A DNA stretch of 64,000 nucleotides from Arabidopsis thaliana (GCF_000001735.4 NC_003076.8:14945835-15009834); one strand, 5' to 3'. Positions 35,971-48,628 are shown, counted from the first letter of the stretch. Notes: generated from the sequence alone by a model not told the origin. Translations and numbers: made by a program.

Positions 35971-38144
35971 TTAAGAGGTGTTCATGGCATCAGCGTGATA
36001 GCTCTCAAGATCTTTGTCAAGATCAGCAGCTGACTTCTCCACTGGCTTCTTTCCATTTCCTCTTCCACCACCACGACCACGGCCACCATTACCACGCCCT
36101 CTAGCACGAAACCCGCCTCTTCCTCCTCTCATCCCTCCTCCCTGCTGGTTATGACTGCCACCAAGAGAAAACAAGTGCAAATTAAAACATTAACCGAAAC
36201 AAACGAAAATCAATTAACTACGAATTTTGATTTATTCGGTTTGGTTACACAAAAATAGGAACAAAACTTTTGTGACCATGCAGTTTAATATGGAATGCAG
36301 TTGACAAATCTCAGTTCGGTTCTCCGCTAAACGAATTAAGAGAAACAGATTTATACTTACATTGGAAGGCGGCGACTGACAGTAGGAGCTGGACCTCTTC
36401 CTCCTCTCCCACCTCTAACTCTTCCTCTCCCTCCTCCTCCTTGTCTACAAGCATCAGAGAAGATTGTGTAAGTCTTGGATTTAGTCTCACAACAGTTATT
36501 CATGCGATTACTGAGAAAACAAAAAGAAAAGACAGAAATTCATACTGGATAACAACCGTCCTCTTCAGCCTTCCATTGAGTCCAGTGACATTCACATTCA
36601 CACGACCAGATAAAGGAGCCTCGGAAGAATTGTTGCCACCCAAAATCTCAAGTCTCATTGGCCTTCCATCCAATAGCACATTGTTATATTTCTTCAGAGC
36701 TTGAAATGCATCACTTCTTCTTGGATACACCACTTCAGCTGTGCCCTATAGTTACATGGCACAAAACAAAATCCCTGTTAGAAAGAGCATACAAGATAAA
36801 ACTTTTTCAAAATCATGAAGAGAATGGGACTGATAAAGATTTGTGAGGACTTACACTTGGACGCCCATTTTTGTCATAATGAATCGCATAACGCTCTACC
36901 TCCCCAATCTCAGAGAAGAGTTCCTAGATCCCATGAAGATACATTTTAGTGTCTGGCTCCCCTCTAAGAAACCAAATGCACAAATTATAGAAGTCTGATT
37001 ATACCCTTATATCTTCATTTGTCACACCCTGGTCCAGATTTGTAACATGGAGCCTGGTTCCAACTTCAACTCCTGATGCCCCGGCAGCTCTTAGGCCATC
37101 TTCAAACAAACCGCTTTGCCATGGCAAGCTCCTGACCCTACGGACAGGCTATTCAATAGAACAGAATCATTTCAGTACAAGATGTCTGTCGAACTTCAAA
37201 AACAGCGTCAATGAAAAACAATTCCAAAGAAGTGACCACCCATATGCCTGGAAGAGGGAAACCCAGTCAAAGCAAAGAGCTCCACCGAGTAGTCAAGAAC
37301 CACCCAATGAGAAAACCAAATGAAATGGAGGAACAATGAGTTTGACCGACTATGCTCCGGTTCCAAAACAAATTCTTTGTACCAAGGCTATGATGATAAA
37401 AGAAAAACCGACGCTCATAGCATGCTGAAGAAATTCCAAATGCAGCAGGACGTTCATCAATAACTTCATGCATGATACAGTTAAGACTGTGTAGGGGTTA
37501 GGAGGGTAAGTCACTATATTTACTACAACACCACACATCTTTTGAGGATTTGAAACTGTGTGACGGAAATGCACAACATGTCTAATTGTACTGGAAGAAC
37601 AAATTTTGATCTTCATCTTACTGAAGCTCCTCAGGTTCTAAGTACTGTCGCAAAAGCAACCAATAACTTGTCTGCCAAAGTCCTCACAATTAACAACATA
37701 AACCACAAAGTACACTGAAACTGCAGGGGTAAGAGGCATTCCTAAATGAAAACATCTCCATGAACTAGAAAGAAGCATGTTCCTAGGCGATGTTCTCAAT
37801 GCTAAAGAATGTCAAACTATCATCAGAAGTAAGGCTTTCCGCATGGACAGGAAAACCTGCTTCTCCCATCGTTTAGATATAGTATGATGAAGTAAATGCT
37901 TCACAGAAACTCAGATTTCCAAATCATACACATAGAAGATCCCAGATTTTGAGCTTGCCTTGTTAATGGTGAAAGATGATGGACGAGCATTCACAGCAAG
38001 AGGACCTCTTCTAGCAGGTCCAGCTCCTCTTCCACCACCACCACGTCCACGACCACGCCCACGAGAAATCCCTCTTCCCCCAGACCTTGCAGTTTTACCC
38101 CTCTTAACAATCTCATCAAGAGTCATATTCAATGCTCCAGACAT
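35971..38144 (-). CDS. ALY4: mRNA-export adaptor ALY/REF (THO-associated) ALY4
   Basis: Six exons on the minus strand: 38144-37959, 37148-37005, 36923-36855, 36745-36546, 36444-36361, 36154-35971. The 867 nt give 288 residues, the ALY4 length. ALY/REF proteins bind mRNA in the nucleus and recruit the export receptor through TREX. The order is an N-terminal REF motif (LNMTLDEIVKRGK), an Arg-Gly-rich tract, an RRM of about residues 88-165 (TRLHVTNLDQGVTNEDI, then NGRPSGTAEVVYP), a second Arg-Gly tract and a C-terminal REF motif (AADLDKDLESYHADAM). Intron 1 is GC-AG: exon 1 ends AACAAG followed by GCAAGC. ATG 38144 begins MSGALN. The 5' UTR is probably interrupted too (donor near 38640, acceptor near 38197). 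Recalled locus At5g37720. Confidence 0.95.
37149..37958 (-). other. ALY4: GC-AG intron of ALY4
   Basis: An 810-nt first coding intron whose donor reads AAG then GCAAGC, and whose acceptor is GAATAG before CCTGTCCG. No nearby GT keeps the frame from the Lys codon to the Pro-Val-Arg-Arg codons that follow. The donor matches the strict consensus usual for GC donors. If it is not removed, the frame continues only 17 codons to a TGA. Confidence 0.85.
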
Positions 38145-38845
38145 CTTAACTTCAATAGTCTTATGAAACACAGTAACAAGACTCAATCTGAAACCTGCAT
38201 AAATTAGAGAAGGAGTGTTTAGTTACCACCAAAAACATGAACAAGAAAAACATATCATAATCATAAAACTGGCTTATCTTCTAACTCAAACAAGCACTAG
38301 CTTAATGACCCAAACAATAAATTTCAATCAAAATTGCAATTTTAGAGCTACCCAGTGTAGAAAAACACAAAGGCTCATGAGAAACAAATCAATCCAATCA
38401 GATTGAGAGCTAATCAGATAAACCCTAGATCACTTACGAGGGAAATCTATAGTTCTCAAATCAAACATAACATCGATTGAAACCCTAGATCTATATCCTA
38501 TATTAACCTAGTCATAGTTATTGAAACGAAAACTAATAATTGCGTGCAAGCAGATGAGAATAGAACGAAATTAATCAAGTAAGATGGTTCAAGAGCACGA
38601 ATGGTTCGCAAGAAGATAGAAGAAGAAGAAGAAGAAATTACCAGAAGAAGAGATGAGAATCCGAACGAGAGAGAGATTGAAGAAGATGGAGAGACTGTGT
38701 TTAGGGTTTTGAGGAGCTTTGATGAGTTTTGTGTTCGTTGATTTTTTAGATCAGACAGAATTTAGCAGAGAAGGGATGGAGGAAGAAAATATGGGGTTTA
38801 AGTCTAGGGTAAGGACAATTTCGTAATTATAGAACACTTAGAAGG

Positions 38846-39520
38846 TTATTTTCGTCTCTATCGAAATTTCGAAATTCAAATAGAATTTGATTGCCAATTT
38901 ACGATGTACTAGAGACCATTGTTTTGAAATGAATATTTTGCAAACGACTTTACTAGTATACACTAGAATTTAACCCGCGGGCAATCGCGGGCAATCGGTA
39001 GATTTGGTTTTTATACTAAATATTTGAATAAATTTGATATTTTAAATTTATAAATATAAATATCTAGTGATTAGTGAAGAATCGTAATATATGATTTGGA
39101 TATTATCGATTATTGATTTTGTGATTGAGTATAGTGTTTTAGGGATGGAATGTGATCATATTTTGATTTCAAAAACGACATAAATTCTTTATTTTGTTAA
39201 ACGGTTTAGATTGAAGGGAATTAATTTTATTGAACGGTTTAGATTGAATCGGATCATATAAAGTTTAGGAGATTGTTAATACCAAATTACTCTTAATGAT
39301 TTTGAATAGCAAAGAACAAAATCCAAAATTGAAATCAAAATTGAAGCCAAATTTAGACAAAATTTCAATTTGTACTTCCCTTTTAATAATGTAGGGATAA
39401 ATTCGAAGATATGGTCCATAGATCAACTTTTCTTGCAAAAACTTAGAATGTCTCTAGTACATGGTAAATTGGCAGTCAAATTCTATTTGAATTTCATAAT
39501 TAGTATAGAGACGAAAATAT
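38846..39520. repeat. Foldback element copy 1, split by a Helitron
   Basis: Two inverted arms (about 38846-38925 and 39450-39520; one reads CAAATAGAATTTGATTGCC, the other its complement with small changes) with a Helitron (38963-39397) in the centre. Removing the Helitron gives a sequence collinear with the copy at 39911-40200. Confidence 0.8.
38963..39397 (-). mobile_element. Short non-autonomous Helitron (435 bp)
   Basis: On the minus strand it begins TCCCTACATTATTAAAAGGG (39397 downward) after A and ends ATTCTAG (38963) before T. Near the 3' end is the GC-rich sequence CCCGCGATTGCCCGCGGG. The paralogous sequence near 39997-40030 lacks it and reads straight from TACTAGTATTCAT into ATTCGAAGATA, which acts as an empty-site control. 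It carries no protein coding. Confidence 0.88.
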
Positions 39521-39910
39521 ATAGAGATCTTTAGAATATAATCATGAAAACTACATTCTAAAGATCTTTTTAAAAAATATTTGTGATTTTCTCCTAATTT
39601 TTATGTTAAATTTTAAAATAAAATAATTCTAGTTAAAAATGACATTTAAAATTTTTAGACGCCATAAAATAAAAAATTTTAAAAAATAAATTTTATCCAA
39701 AATTATAAAATTAATATCATATAATCTAAAAAATTAATAGTTAATTAAGATGGTAAGGATAAAATTAGAATTTTATTTTTGTGGTGAGATCGTGAGTATT
39801 AAATTGTACAGTTTTATAACTTCGTGTAATTTTCTTCCAACTAAAAACAATTGAGTATTAAACGTCCAAATAAAAATTAGTTAGAGTTTTTTTCAAGATT
39901 TTTCCCATTC

Positions 39911-40200
39911 AAAATTATGAAATTCAAATAGAATTTGATTGCCATTTTACCATGTACAACTTAGAGACATTTGTTTTGAATTGAATATTTTGCAAACGAC
40001 TTTACTAGTATTCATATATTCGAAGATACCGTCCATTAGTTGTTCTTAATCTTAGTCAAGTAAGTTCATGGATCAAGTTTTCTTGCAAAATGTCTCTAGT
40101 ACATGGTAAATTGGCGGTCAAATTCTGTTTAGATTTAGATTTAGATTTCAGAACTAGTATAAACCAAAATGTATAGAGATCTTTAGAATGTAGTTTTTCA
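39911..40200. repeat. Foldback element copy 2 (uninterrupted)
   Basis: Direct repeat of the element at 38846-39520 without the Helitron. Left arm ATTCAAATAGAATTTGATTGCC, centre TTTGCAAACGACTTTACTAG, right arm TACATGGTAAATTGGCGGTC and GATCTTTAGAAT. Confidence 0.82.
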
Positions 40201-40306
40201 AATATTTTGTATAATCCCATCATTGTCCACAATTGAATTGTAAAGTATATCTCGAAAGGCTGTCGACCAATGCATTTTGCTTCCATCCCAAATTTATTCT
40301 AGAAGA

Positions 40307-41050
40307 CTAGAACCTTTGAAACTCTCGTTGGTATTCCTTTATTTTGGTAATCCTTTGAAACTCTTGTTGGTACTCCTCTATACAATAAGCGTTCCCATCA
40401 CCGAATGATCTATAGTCCATTTGACTTGTAGAGTTAGGTTTGTGATTGTAAGGAATATATCCTAATAAAAACCGAAGAAGATGAGTAGTTTTCCATCCAT
40501 GGCCTATCCGAGCTCTACTCTCTCTTATACCTTCGACTTTCTCCAGTGGCCGTGGCTCTTTCTTGCACATCAAGAAATTTGTTACATCCATTGAACCTAT
40601 CTTCTCTTGTGGATGCAAAGCTAACACCAAAAATGTAAACAGTCAAATCAAATTACGCTCAATGAGTACTTTATACAATATTTTGTACACACAAGGTTAA
40701 GGATGCAAATTGTTTTGGTGATTTTCTGTTTTAGCCATGTAAATCTTGAACCGATCTCAAGACTAATCTAGAATTCACGGACTCCGAGAGAACAAGCAAG
40801 AGTGGAGTAGAATACTGTTGAATCCGGCATTAATGGAGTAGAAAATGAAGTTGTCGACATCAAACCCTAGAACCGGGATCCTGCCTTGACGAGCATAGGC
40901 TTTCAAAGTTGTGTTAATAGCACTTGAAACTTCATCGTCTTCGTTGGCCAAAAACCTTATAGGACCAACACTTCCAAGAACATTCACACTCACCAATAAC
41001 TTTTTATTCTTCCTTTTCATCACTCCTTTTACATTCTCATTTCTATTCAT
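40307..41050 (-). CDS. DUF7054-like hypothetical protein, tandem copy A
   Basis: Two exons on the minus strand, 41050-40816 and 40620-40307, joined by a GT-AG intron to 549 nt (182 residues). It resembles small plant proteins of the DUF7054 group, function unknown. The conserved core is KKLLVSVNVLGSVGPIRFL, NEDDEVSSAINTTLKAYARQ and GRIPVLGFD, then the exon-2 motif EKIGSMDVTNFLMCKKEP. This is a beta-rich, ubiquitin-like-sized domain. The C-terminal half after KKEP is not conserved in my memory of the family and ends in an imperfect repeat (EYQQEFQR, EYQREFQR). A tandem copy lies directly upstream at 41872-42427. The family name is recalled and unchecked. Likely locus At5g37730. Confidence 0.75.
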
Positions 41051-41871
41051 CCTTTTTCTTTGTATAGACCATTAAAGAAGAATGAAACTTACTTGCTTAC
41101 TGCTTCCGTTTTATAGATGCATAAATTAAAGGAAGAGAAGACAACATGAAAGGTAAGTGTTAGGAGTTCCATCCATTGAGACTATATGAGAATAACCCTA
41201 TAATATATATGCTTACATGCATATATAAGTCTCGACACAATAGGTTAGAGAGATTTTCTATCAAGGCTACGAATTTTAGTTTTGTGGGGTTATTGATAAT
41301 CATAGATATGTTAAGAACCACTAAAGCGGGTCTAAATTTGTTAATAAATTAATGGTTATTGGTCACTAGTAAGTTTAGTGTACGATAGAAAATTTGGAGG
41401 ATCTAATGCTATTAGAGCTTGTTGGCTCAAATGAAGAAGCTAAGCATATCACCTATGGTGGAGAGATGTGTGGAATCTCTTCTGAAACTATTCCACCACT
41501 AAAACCTTTTTATATTATTTACAACTAATGTGCATAAATCATAATGGAGACTTTAGTGAACGAATAGGTCAACATATTTATTCTCCCATGCAAAAGATCA
41601 ATAATAGCAACTAGAATTTAGAAAATAGTAAAACATATATAAGCTATGTTTCACTAACATATATAAACGTGGATTAATTAAAAGTATATAGCCAAACTAT
41701 GGGTGGAAATAATGCAAATCACTATGGATACAGTACTCATTGAAATTTTGAACAAGAGTGGTGAAAAAGGATGTAATGTCATTTTTAGGGTCAAACTACT
41801 TGAAAAAGATGGATATTATATTGTATATTTCCTTACCTTTGAGGATAGGCTTCCTTATTTATATGCAAAGA

Positions 41872-42427
41872 TCATGGATAGTAACCAAGTGTTGTTTGAT
41901 CCAGTGGTGATGCATGGTCCCTCCAAAAGATTGATGCTTTACTCTCTATTTTTCTTTGGACTTTTTCCAATGGTCTTGGCTCTTTCATGCACAACAAGGA
42001 ATTCGTTACATCCATTGATCCTATCTTCTCTTGTGTGTATTCAATTCTAACACCAAAAAAATGATAAACAAATATCAAATTACTTTCGATTTAGAATTTT
42101 ATACCAAAATTTGTACACACAACGTTAAACAACTAATGCGATTTTTTATAAGCGGGTCAAGATTAATCTAGAATTTAGGTGATTCTAAGAGAACAAACTA
42201 AATAGTGGTGGATGGAAAATACTACTGAATCCGGCGTTAATGGAATAGAAATTGAGGTTATCCACTTCGAACCCTAGAACCGGGATCCTCCCTTGACGAG
42301 CATAGGCTTTCAAGGTTGTGTTAATAACACTTGAAACTTCATCGTCTTCATTGGCCAAAAACCTTATAGGGCCAACACTTCCAAGAACATTCACACTCAC
42401 CAACAATTTTTTATTCTCCCCTTTCAT
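41872..42427 (-). CDS. DUF7054-like protein, tandem copy B (possibly defective)
   Basis: Paralogue of copy A. Exon 1 is 42427-42223 (KKLLVSVNVLGSVGPIRFL, then VINTTLKAYARQ). Exon 2 encodes EKIGSMDVTNSLLCMKEP and ends at 41872 (GYYP). At the acceptor used in copy A the frame does not match: two extra bases shift it into an early stop. A later AG, just before AGAAGATAGG, restores the frame but drops about six residues. It is therefore either a gene with a moved splice site or a new pseudogene. The N-terminus is shorter than in copy A because the sequence before GTGATGAAAGG contains stops. Homology to copy A continues upstream to about 43133, showing a duplication unit of about 1.3-1.4 kb. Confidence 0.6.
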
Positions 42428-43133
42428 CACTCTTTATATATCTTCATATATATATATATATATATTAGTCTTCTATGCATACATCAGTAAAGAAGCATGG
42501 ATTTCATATACTTATTGCTTTCGTTTTATAAGAGCACAAAGGAAGAGATATAGAGATAGAAAGAGACCATGAAAGGTAATTGTTAGGAGTTTCCATCCAT
42601 ATTGAAACTCTATTGAGAAGAATCTATAATATCCTTAATTACATTCATATTATAAGTCCCGAAACATCAAGAGCACAAATTATTTATCGATGGGGTTATT
42701 CATAGATATGTGAAAAACCACTTTTTGTTATAAAAATGATGGTTATTGATCAATGATCACTAATTTGTTTATTGCATATTTGTACGTACGTTTAAGTTTT
42801 TTTCTTTATGAATCTAATGCTATTGGCTTGTTGGCTCAAATGTGGATGCATCAACTATGGTGAGAAAGAGAGATGAGTGGAATCTTTTCTGAAAGTTTTC
42901 CACCATAAAAACATTGTTTTATATATATTTCTACAACTAAGGTCATTGAGACTTTAGTGAAAAATTGGTCAGCATATTTATTCTCCCATGCAAATATCAA
43001 TAATGGCAACTACACTTTAATTAGATAATGGTGATCCATAAGCTACAAGGTTTCACTATTATATATAAATATGGAGTAATTAGGTGTATAGCCAAATCAT
43101 GAGTGGAAATTACGCAAATCACTATGGTTCCTT

Positions 43134-46100
43134 AGCCTCATTTTCTCTTTAGAAAATGGCTATAATATAATATACTCCTCACAAGGAGGATTTAGTCGGG
43201 AATTTCAATGCATCATTAGGTGAAGTACAACTAAAAGTGAGGTGAGACATATGACACAGGAAATGTAGTACGAACCTAATACAGAAAATTATTTATTTGG
43301 AAAACGGTAAGCCGGTAATACGAGACAAGTTAGTTCGGTGTACATATCAAATTAATTGAGGTGCACGATATCTATAATTAATGCAGGATAGTTACAGCGA
43401 GTTTACATCTATTTTATTATACTACTAAATTTTGAATATTTTGTTCAAAAAGGTGCGAAATAAAAATAATTATGCCAAGTTGATAAAATTATGATTGCTA
43501 TGTTCTGAATGATGAAATAAGCATTATGAGAAATTGGTAGAACGTGTTACTTTACAATATTACATGTGTTTTGCTATAGAGACTATAGTAACATGGTCTT
43601 TTTTAAAATGTCAATAAATTCAACCTGAACCACCGAATATGGAAGGCTCGCCGGACGAGAAGAGAAAAAAATATTGTCGGATACTGCCGGAGCCCAACTT
43701 GTAAGGTTGAATTTACTGGAAACAAAAACGTTGTAGGGTCGAGGAAAGCTAAGAGAGTGACGACTATAGGTAGGTATCTATTGTTTGTAGTTTTAGACTT
43801 TTATTAGGATTTTACAGATGACTACACTTCAAAATTATGAATTTAAATTTCGATGGTTTACACAAAAAGTTATTTATCTGATCCGAGAAAAAAAAACAGA
43901 ACAAAATCCTTTTTTCCAGTAAATCTAAAAAGATGACTACTATTTTCAGTATTTTAGTGAAAGAAATTTATATCACTTTTTTTTTTTATAAACGATATTG
44001 ACTGATCTGATCAACTCTGATAAAAATGTATTAAAATGATTCAGTCTCCCCAAAAAATCAACATAATCCGTGTCTCAAGTTTTCAAATGTGTTACGAGTA
44101 ATATCTTGGATCATCAAATCGCCTATTACTAATTACCAAATGAATTGTTTGCGTATTTGGTCGAAACTCATACTTTTCATACAAATATGTTTTTTTTTTG
44201 TTTCTTAGGTGGATTGAACATGTATTAGTTCCTTTCAACATTTCTTCAATTCTCAACCACTAGTAGACCACAAATGTGTAGGCACTTTTTAAACTTAAAA
44301 TTGATCTATTTTTGTTGAGCCTTTTGTACATATGGGCATATTTTGACATAAAAACTAGAATAGAAGTATATTCTACTTGGACTTATAAGCTTGGGTACTG
44401 TTTGGTCCGCAAAATGACGATTTCGCCTTCAAATTTGTTGATGATAATCCAATTCGTTTTTTCCGTCATGAGACCAACAACCCTCACCGTCTCCATCGAC
44501 TGCAATTCTCTCCGTCGTGATAATCAAATTTGTTTATTAACACCGACTCTACATTCCATCAAAATCATTATTTTCGACTCCATCAATATCGTTTCCTTAT
44601 GCTTCGATGATTCACACAACGTTTATACGACCAACCTTTTTCGATGAATCCAATAGAACTAATTAAACAAGTTTTGATGTAAGATATCTAAGCTCTAAGA
44701 GATGATGTTATAGAACCCAAATTCTCTAATTATAGATGCGGATCGAATCATCTTAACCGTAAAAGATAATGTCTAAAGAACTCAGAACAATCATGTATGC
44801 AATAACTGAAAAGTATATGATTGTGAATCATGAGCAAATCTTAAGTCATTTTCGTCAAAATTATATCTCAAGACCCAATTAAAATTTTAAAGAAGAAAAA
44901 ATAATAAAGGCAAATTAATATTTTAGAAAAAACAAAAATATCCGTCTTTATAATCACTCGAGAATATGGCTAAATTCATAATAGACCATACTTTATTATG
45001 GTTTTTCTATAATTAATCCTAATTTTATTAGTTGCATGAAATTTTGGAAATCTTATAAAATACAATAACTTTTGGTCCATAATATATTGTAATATTGTGT
45101 ATAGTTTTTTAGTCAATGATTGTTTCTAATTATACTGATTTATTACCAATTTACACTGCCACTTTTGGTTAGTTGCATGAAAATTTTGGAAGGCTAGAAA
45201 AAATAAATTTTCGCGCAACAAAATCATACTCCTTTGTTTATAGTTATGGTGATGGAAATCAAATACGTACCAGACCTTTGTTTATAGTTAAGGAAAAAAG
45301 AATTAAAGTCTTCAAACTCTAATTTGCTGGTCAAATCCAAATTTGGCGTGACATGTGCCCGTAATTAAAAATTAATTGCGTAATTAAATACTAACTTTCT
45401 AATTAGCTGCATCATCGAGACGAATAATTGAGTGTATTGGTCAATTGAATACGACAAAAATTATTTAAATAGTCGGTAAAATACCCATAGAAATTGACTA
45501 ATCCGTCACCTCCCCCGGATAATACAGTTTTAACATTTGGTTTTCTAATTCAAACTAACATTTAAATTCCCTAAAAACCTTTACACGACCTATTGCCATC
45601 TAATCCAAAACTAAAAGTACTAGTTTTTTTTTTCTCAACTCAATTATAATAAATAAGAGGAAAAAACACCAAACAACAAAACAAAAACATATCATATAAA
45701 AAATCATAAATTTTTAAGAGGCAAAGTAGGTCAGAATTCTTATTAAAAAAAAAATTAACCAGCTAATGAATTAACATAACACTCTCTAAAAACGAGTAAG
45801 ACAAATTTGGACAATACAATATTTTAAATTAAAAGAAAAAGAAACAAATGATTGTAAGAATTTGTAACTTTAGAAAAATATAGTACAACATCTTCAACCT
45901 CCACAATTTAATAAAAAGGATGAAGCATATGATTTAGAAAAATTATTAAAATTAGTTAGAATCTCTTCGGTTTCTCAACGTTTGTTTTGTATTTTTTGTG
46001 TTCCTCTATTATTATTTTTGTATTGTTCACTTAATTTCTTGTTTTCCAATAATCTATTTTGTTTTACATGTCTTTTTAGAAATGGTAAACAATTAAAGTA

Positions 46101-46313
46101 AAAAAGAGACAGAGGTGGCTCGAGGCAGAAAAGTCTACAATATATCCATCCTCGGAAAAATAAAGAAGATAAAATCAGTTCCGTATCTATATAAGAAAAT
46201 AGACAAAAGTCACAAAACCTCATCAGAGCTGTCCGAATTCTCCAAGTCTCTCATCATCACACCCACTCCAACAAACTTTCTACGAGAGAAAAAAACAAAA
46301 AGAAAAACAAACA
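43134..46313. other. Long intergenic region
   Basis: AT-rich spacer and the CAR1 promoter. The frame at 44312-44647 is open for 111 codons but has no start context, homologue or exon partners I can name. A short direct repeat CCTTTGTTTATAGTTA occurs at about 45232 and 45277. No gene is supported. Confidence 0.4.
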
Positions 46314-47597
46314 ATGGAGAATCTTGTAGGTCTTCTTCGAATTCATGTGAAAAGAGGTGTGAATCTCGCCATTAGAGACATCTCAAGCAGTGATCCTTAC
46401 ATCGTCGTTCACTGCGGTAAACAGGTACCAAAAATTTATTCTCTTCCATTTTAGCCAATTCTGTTTTGCATCTTAGAATAAATCTGGTTATGCATCTAGT
46501 AGAATCTGATGCGTTTATTGAACTGTTGGTCGGTAGTAAAACTTTTATTATAAAAGAGATAAGATTATTGATGAGTCTATGTAGTGAAACTCAATGAGGT
46601 CTTTTATAATTTGACAGTGGATTATTGATTCTTTTTGTAGATCTCAAAACTAACTAGAAATTTGATTAAAAATTTGGTTATCAATAATGGATTGGAGGCA
46701 GTTTTTGAGGGTTGACATCACATATTTAGTTATACCTAATCTTTACAAGCTAAATGTGAAGTCTCTGACTTTTGATTTGGTATATGTCTGAATAGTACTA
46801 GTTATGAGTTGTCTTAACCTAATCCAAATTAATAACCAGTTAATACCTTCTCTGAATAGAGTTTGAGTTATATAGTTTATAATTTGCATACATGTAAATG
46901 AAGAAGTAGACTTTTGCTTCGTTTCATATTAGTGGGTCCTTTGCACATGAGATCTTTATGAACATTGGAATATTGGTGAAAAGCCATTGATTTTTTGATG
47001 TCAACATCAATCTCTTCTGGTTCCACCACGAAATATTTGTAACTTGTGTTGTCGCCTTTTGACTTACCTTAAGATCAATCAAAAGCATTTGCTAGTTCTT
47101 GAATCTTTTGTTTGTGATTGTGATACAGAAGTTGAAAACACGCGTGGTGAAACATAGTGTAAACCCCGAGTGGAACGACGACTTGACACTTTCCGTGACT
47201 GATCCGAATCTCCCGATTAAACTTGTAAGTAATCCTTACATTATATTGTAGCATGATAGCTGAACCAGAATGATAAGCGGTGGGAATTATGATGCAGACG
47301 GTTTATGACTATGACTTGCTCTCCGCGGATGACAAGATGGGAGAAGCCGAGTTCCACATTGGTCCATTTATTGAAGCTATTAAATTTGCCCATCAGCTCG
47401 GACCAGGACTTCCTAATGGGACCATAATAAAGAAGATAGAGCCGAGCAGAAAAAATTGTTTGTCTGAATCAAGCCACATTGTGTTGAACCAAGGCAAGAT
47501 TGTCCAGAATATGTTCCTTAGACTCCAGCACGTGGAGTGTGGAGAGGTTGAGCTACAGCTCGAGTGGATCGATGTCCCGGGTTCAAGGGGTATTTAG
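46314..47597 (+). CDS. CAR1: C2-domain ABA-related protein CAR1
   Basis: Three exons: 46314-46424, 47129-47224, 47298-47597. The 507 nt give 168 residues, the CAR family length. CAR proteins bind phospholipid membranes in a calcium-dependent way and bring PYR/PYL abscisic acid receptors to the plasma membrane. The single C2 domain (LLRIHVKRGVNLAIRD, SSDPYIVV, NPEWNDDLTL, VYDYDLLSADDKMG) keeps the Asp residues of both calcium loops. The plant-specific insert LGPGLPNGTIIKKIEPSRKN, the CAR signature, follows. The C-terminal strand is GEVELQLEWIDVPG. A signal peptide is absent, as expected. Recalled locus At5g37740; I am fairly sure this is CAR1. Confidence 0.9.
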
Positions 47598-48440
47598 GTC
47601 AAATCATATCGATCCGATCTTTATTAGTCCCTTGTGCATATGGTTAGAAACTAGAACTATGGTGCAGTTTAAAACTGGTCAATGAAAGAATCTCAAACTG
47701 GCTTGTGTAATAAACTCATTTCGTTTTTTTTTTCTCTTGTTTGATTCCAAAAAGTTTGCAATTCCATGAGGAGTAAGTGTAAACATTTGGATATCTACAT
47801 AAATATCCTGTCTTATTAGCGTGAATTGTGTAGACTCAATGATCTTTCGCCTCTTCTTTGTGAACTATTAGGGATTCTGATAGTTCCAATTATGAGCTTA
47901 GGAACAATTGACACAAATGTCTGTTTAGCTATTAATTATTATTTTTCTGCTTATGGTTACATATATCAGAAAACCTTAAAAGAAGATAAACACCAAATCG
48001 TAAATCCTAATCTCAACAAGATTTAGTAATATCATGTTAAGCTAAATTCATAAAACCAAAACCATAAAACATAACTTGTATTTGCCGATCATGAGTCCAT
48101 CAGATTCTTAGAAAGATAGATGGAAAACAGAGGAATAAAGCTTGATGAAGAATTGGTGAAATGATCAACGTTTTCATTATTCCATAACAAATTTCATCTA
48201 CAATGTTTATGTACAGATTTAATTAGCTTGACCGAGTCTAACTAAATGTTAAACATGCTAACAAAAACTTAACAAATTAGTATACACAATATGAGTTTGA
48301 GTTTGACTATTTCGGAGAAATCGAAAGAGTAAAATCGATTAAACCTTAGATTGTTTTCCCCCAATTCGATTGTGTTTTATTAATCTGAAAACAAAAACGT
48401 GGAAGCCTTCTATATTTCAATGTTTAGAATGTCCCGATGA
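47598..48440. other. CAR1 3' side and spacer
   Basis: CAR1 3' UTR, then AT-rich DNA. No gene or element ends seen. Confidence 0.4.
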
Positions 48441-48443
48441 AGT

Positions 48444-48515
48444 TTGTCGGACGAAATGGTTAAGTACTCCAATTTTTCGGGCAGAGGACGCGGGTTCGAA
48501 ACCCAGATTTTGCAA
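48444..48515 (+). other. tRNA-like / SINE-head relic
   Basis: GACGAAATGGTTAAGTACTC resembles a tRNA A box and D-loop, and GCGGGTTCGAAACCC is a good B box and T arm, about 45 bp apart. The acceptor stem does not pair, and an anticodon arm cannot be drawn convincingly. It looks like a degenerate tRNA or a tRNA-derived SINE head rather than a working tRNA gene. A run of A (about 48515-48522) follows. Confidence 0.4.
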
Positions 48516-48628
48516 AAAAAATTGCATTTACATTTCAACGATGTAAACGATGTCGTTTTAGACATGTCATATTTGACGTGTTTGCTGACTCTCTTGACGG
48601 TGTTGACTAACTTCCGTCAATTTGAAAA

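Noticed and set aside
40056-40286. Minus-strand frame MEAKCIGRQPFEIY
   Set aside because: It is the 3' UTR of copy A and the foldback repeat; the similar peptide near 32028 is explained by the inverted fragment.
41703-42050. 115-codon plus-strand frame
   Set aside because: Lies antisense to exon 2 of the DUF7054-like copy B, which is supported by its paralogue.
44312-44647. 111-codon frame in the long spacer
   Set aside because: No start context, no homologue known to me, and composition like the surrounding non-coding DNA.
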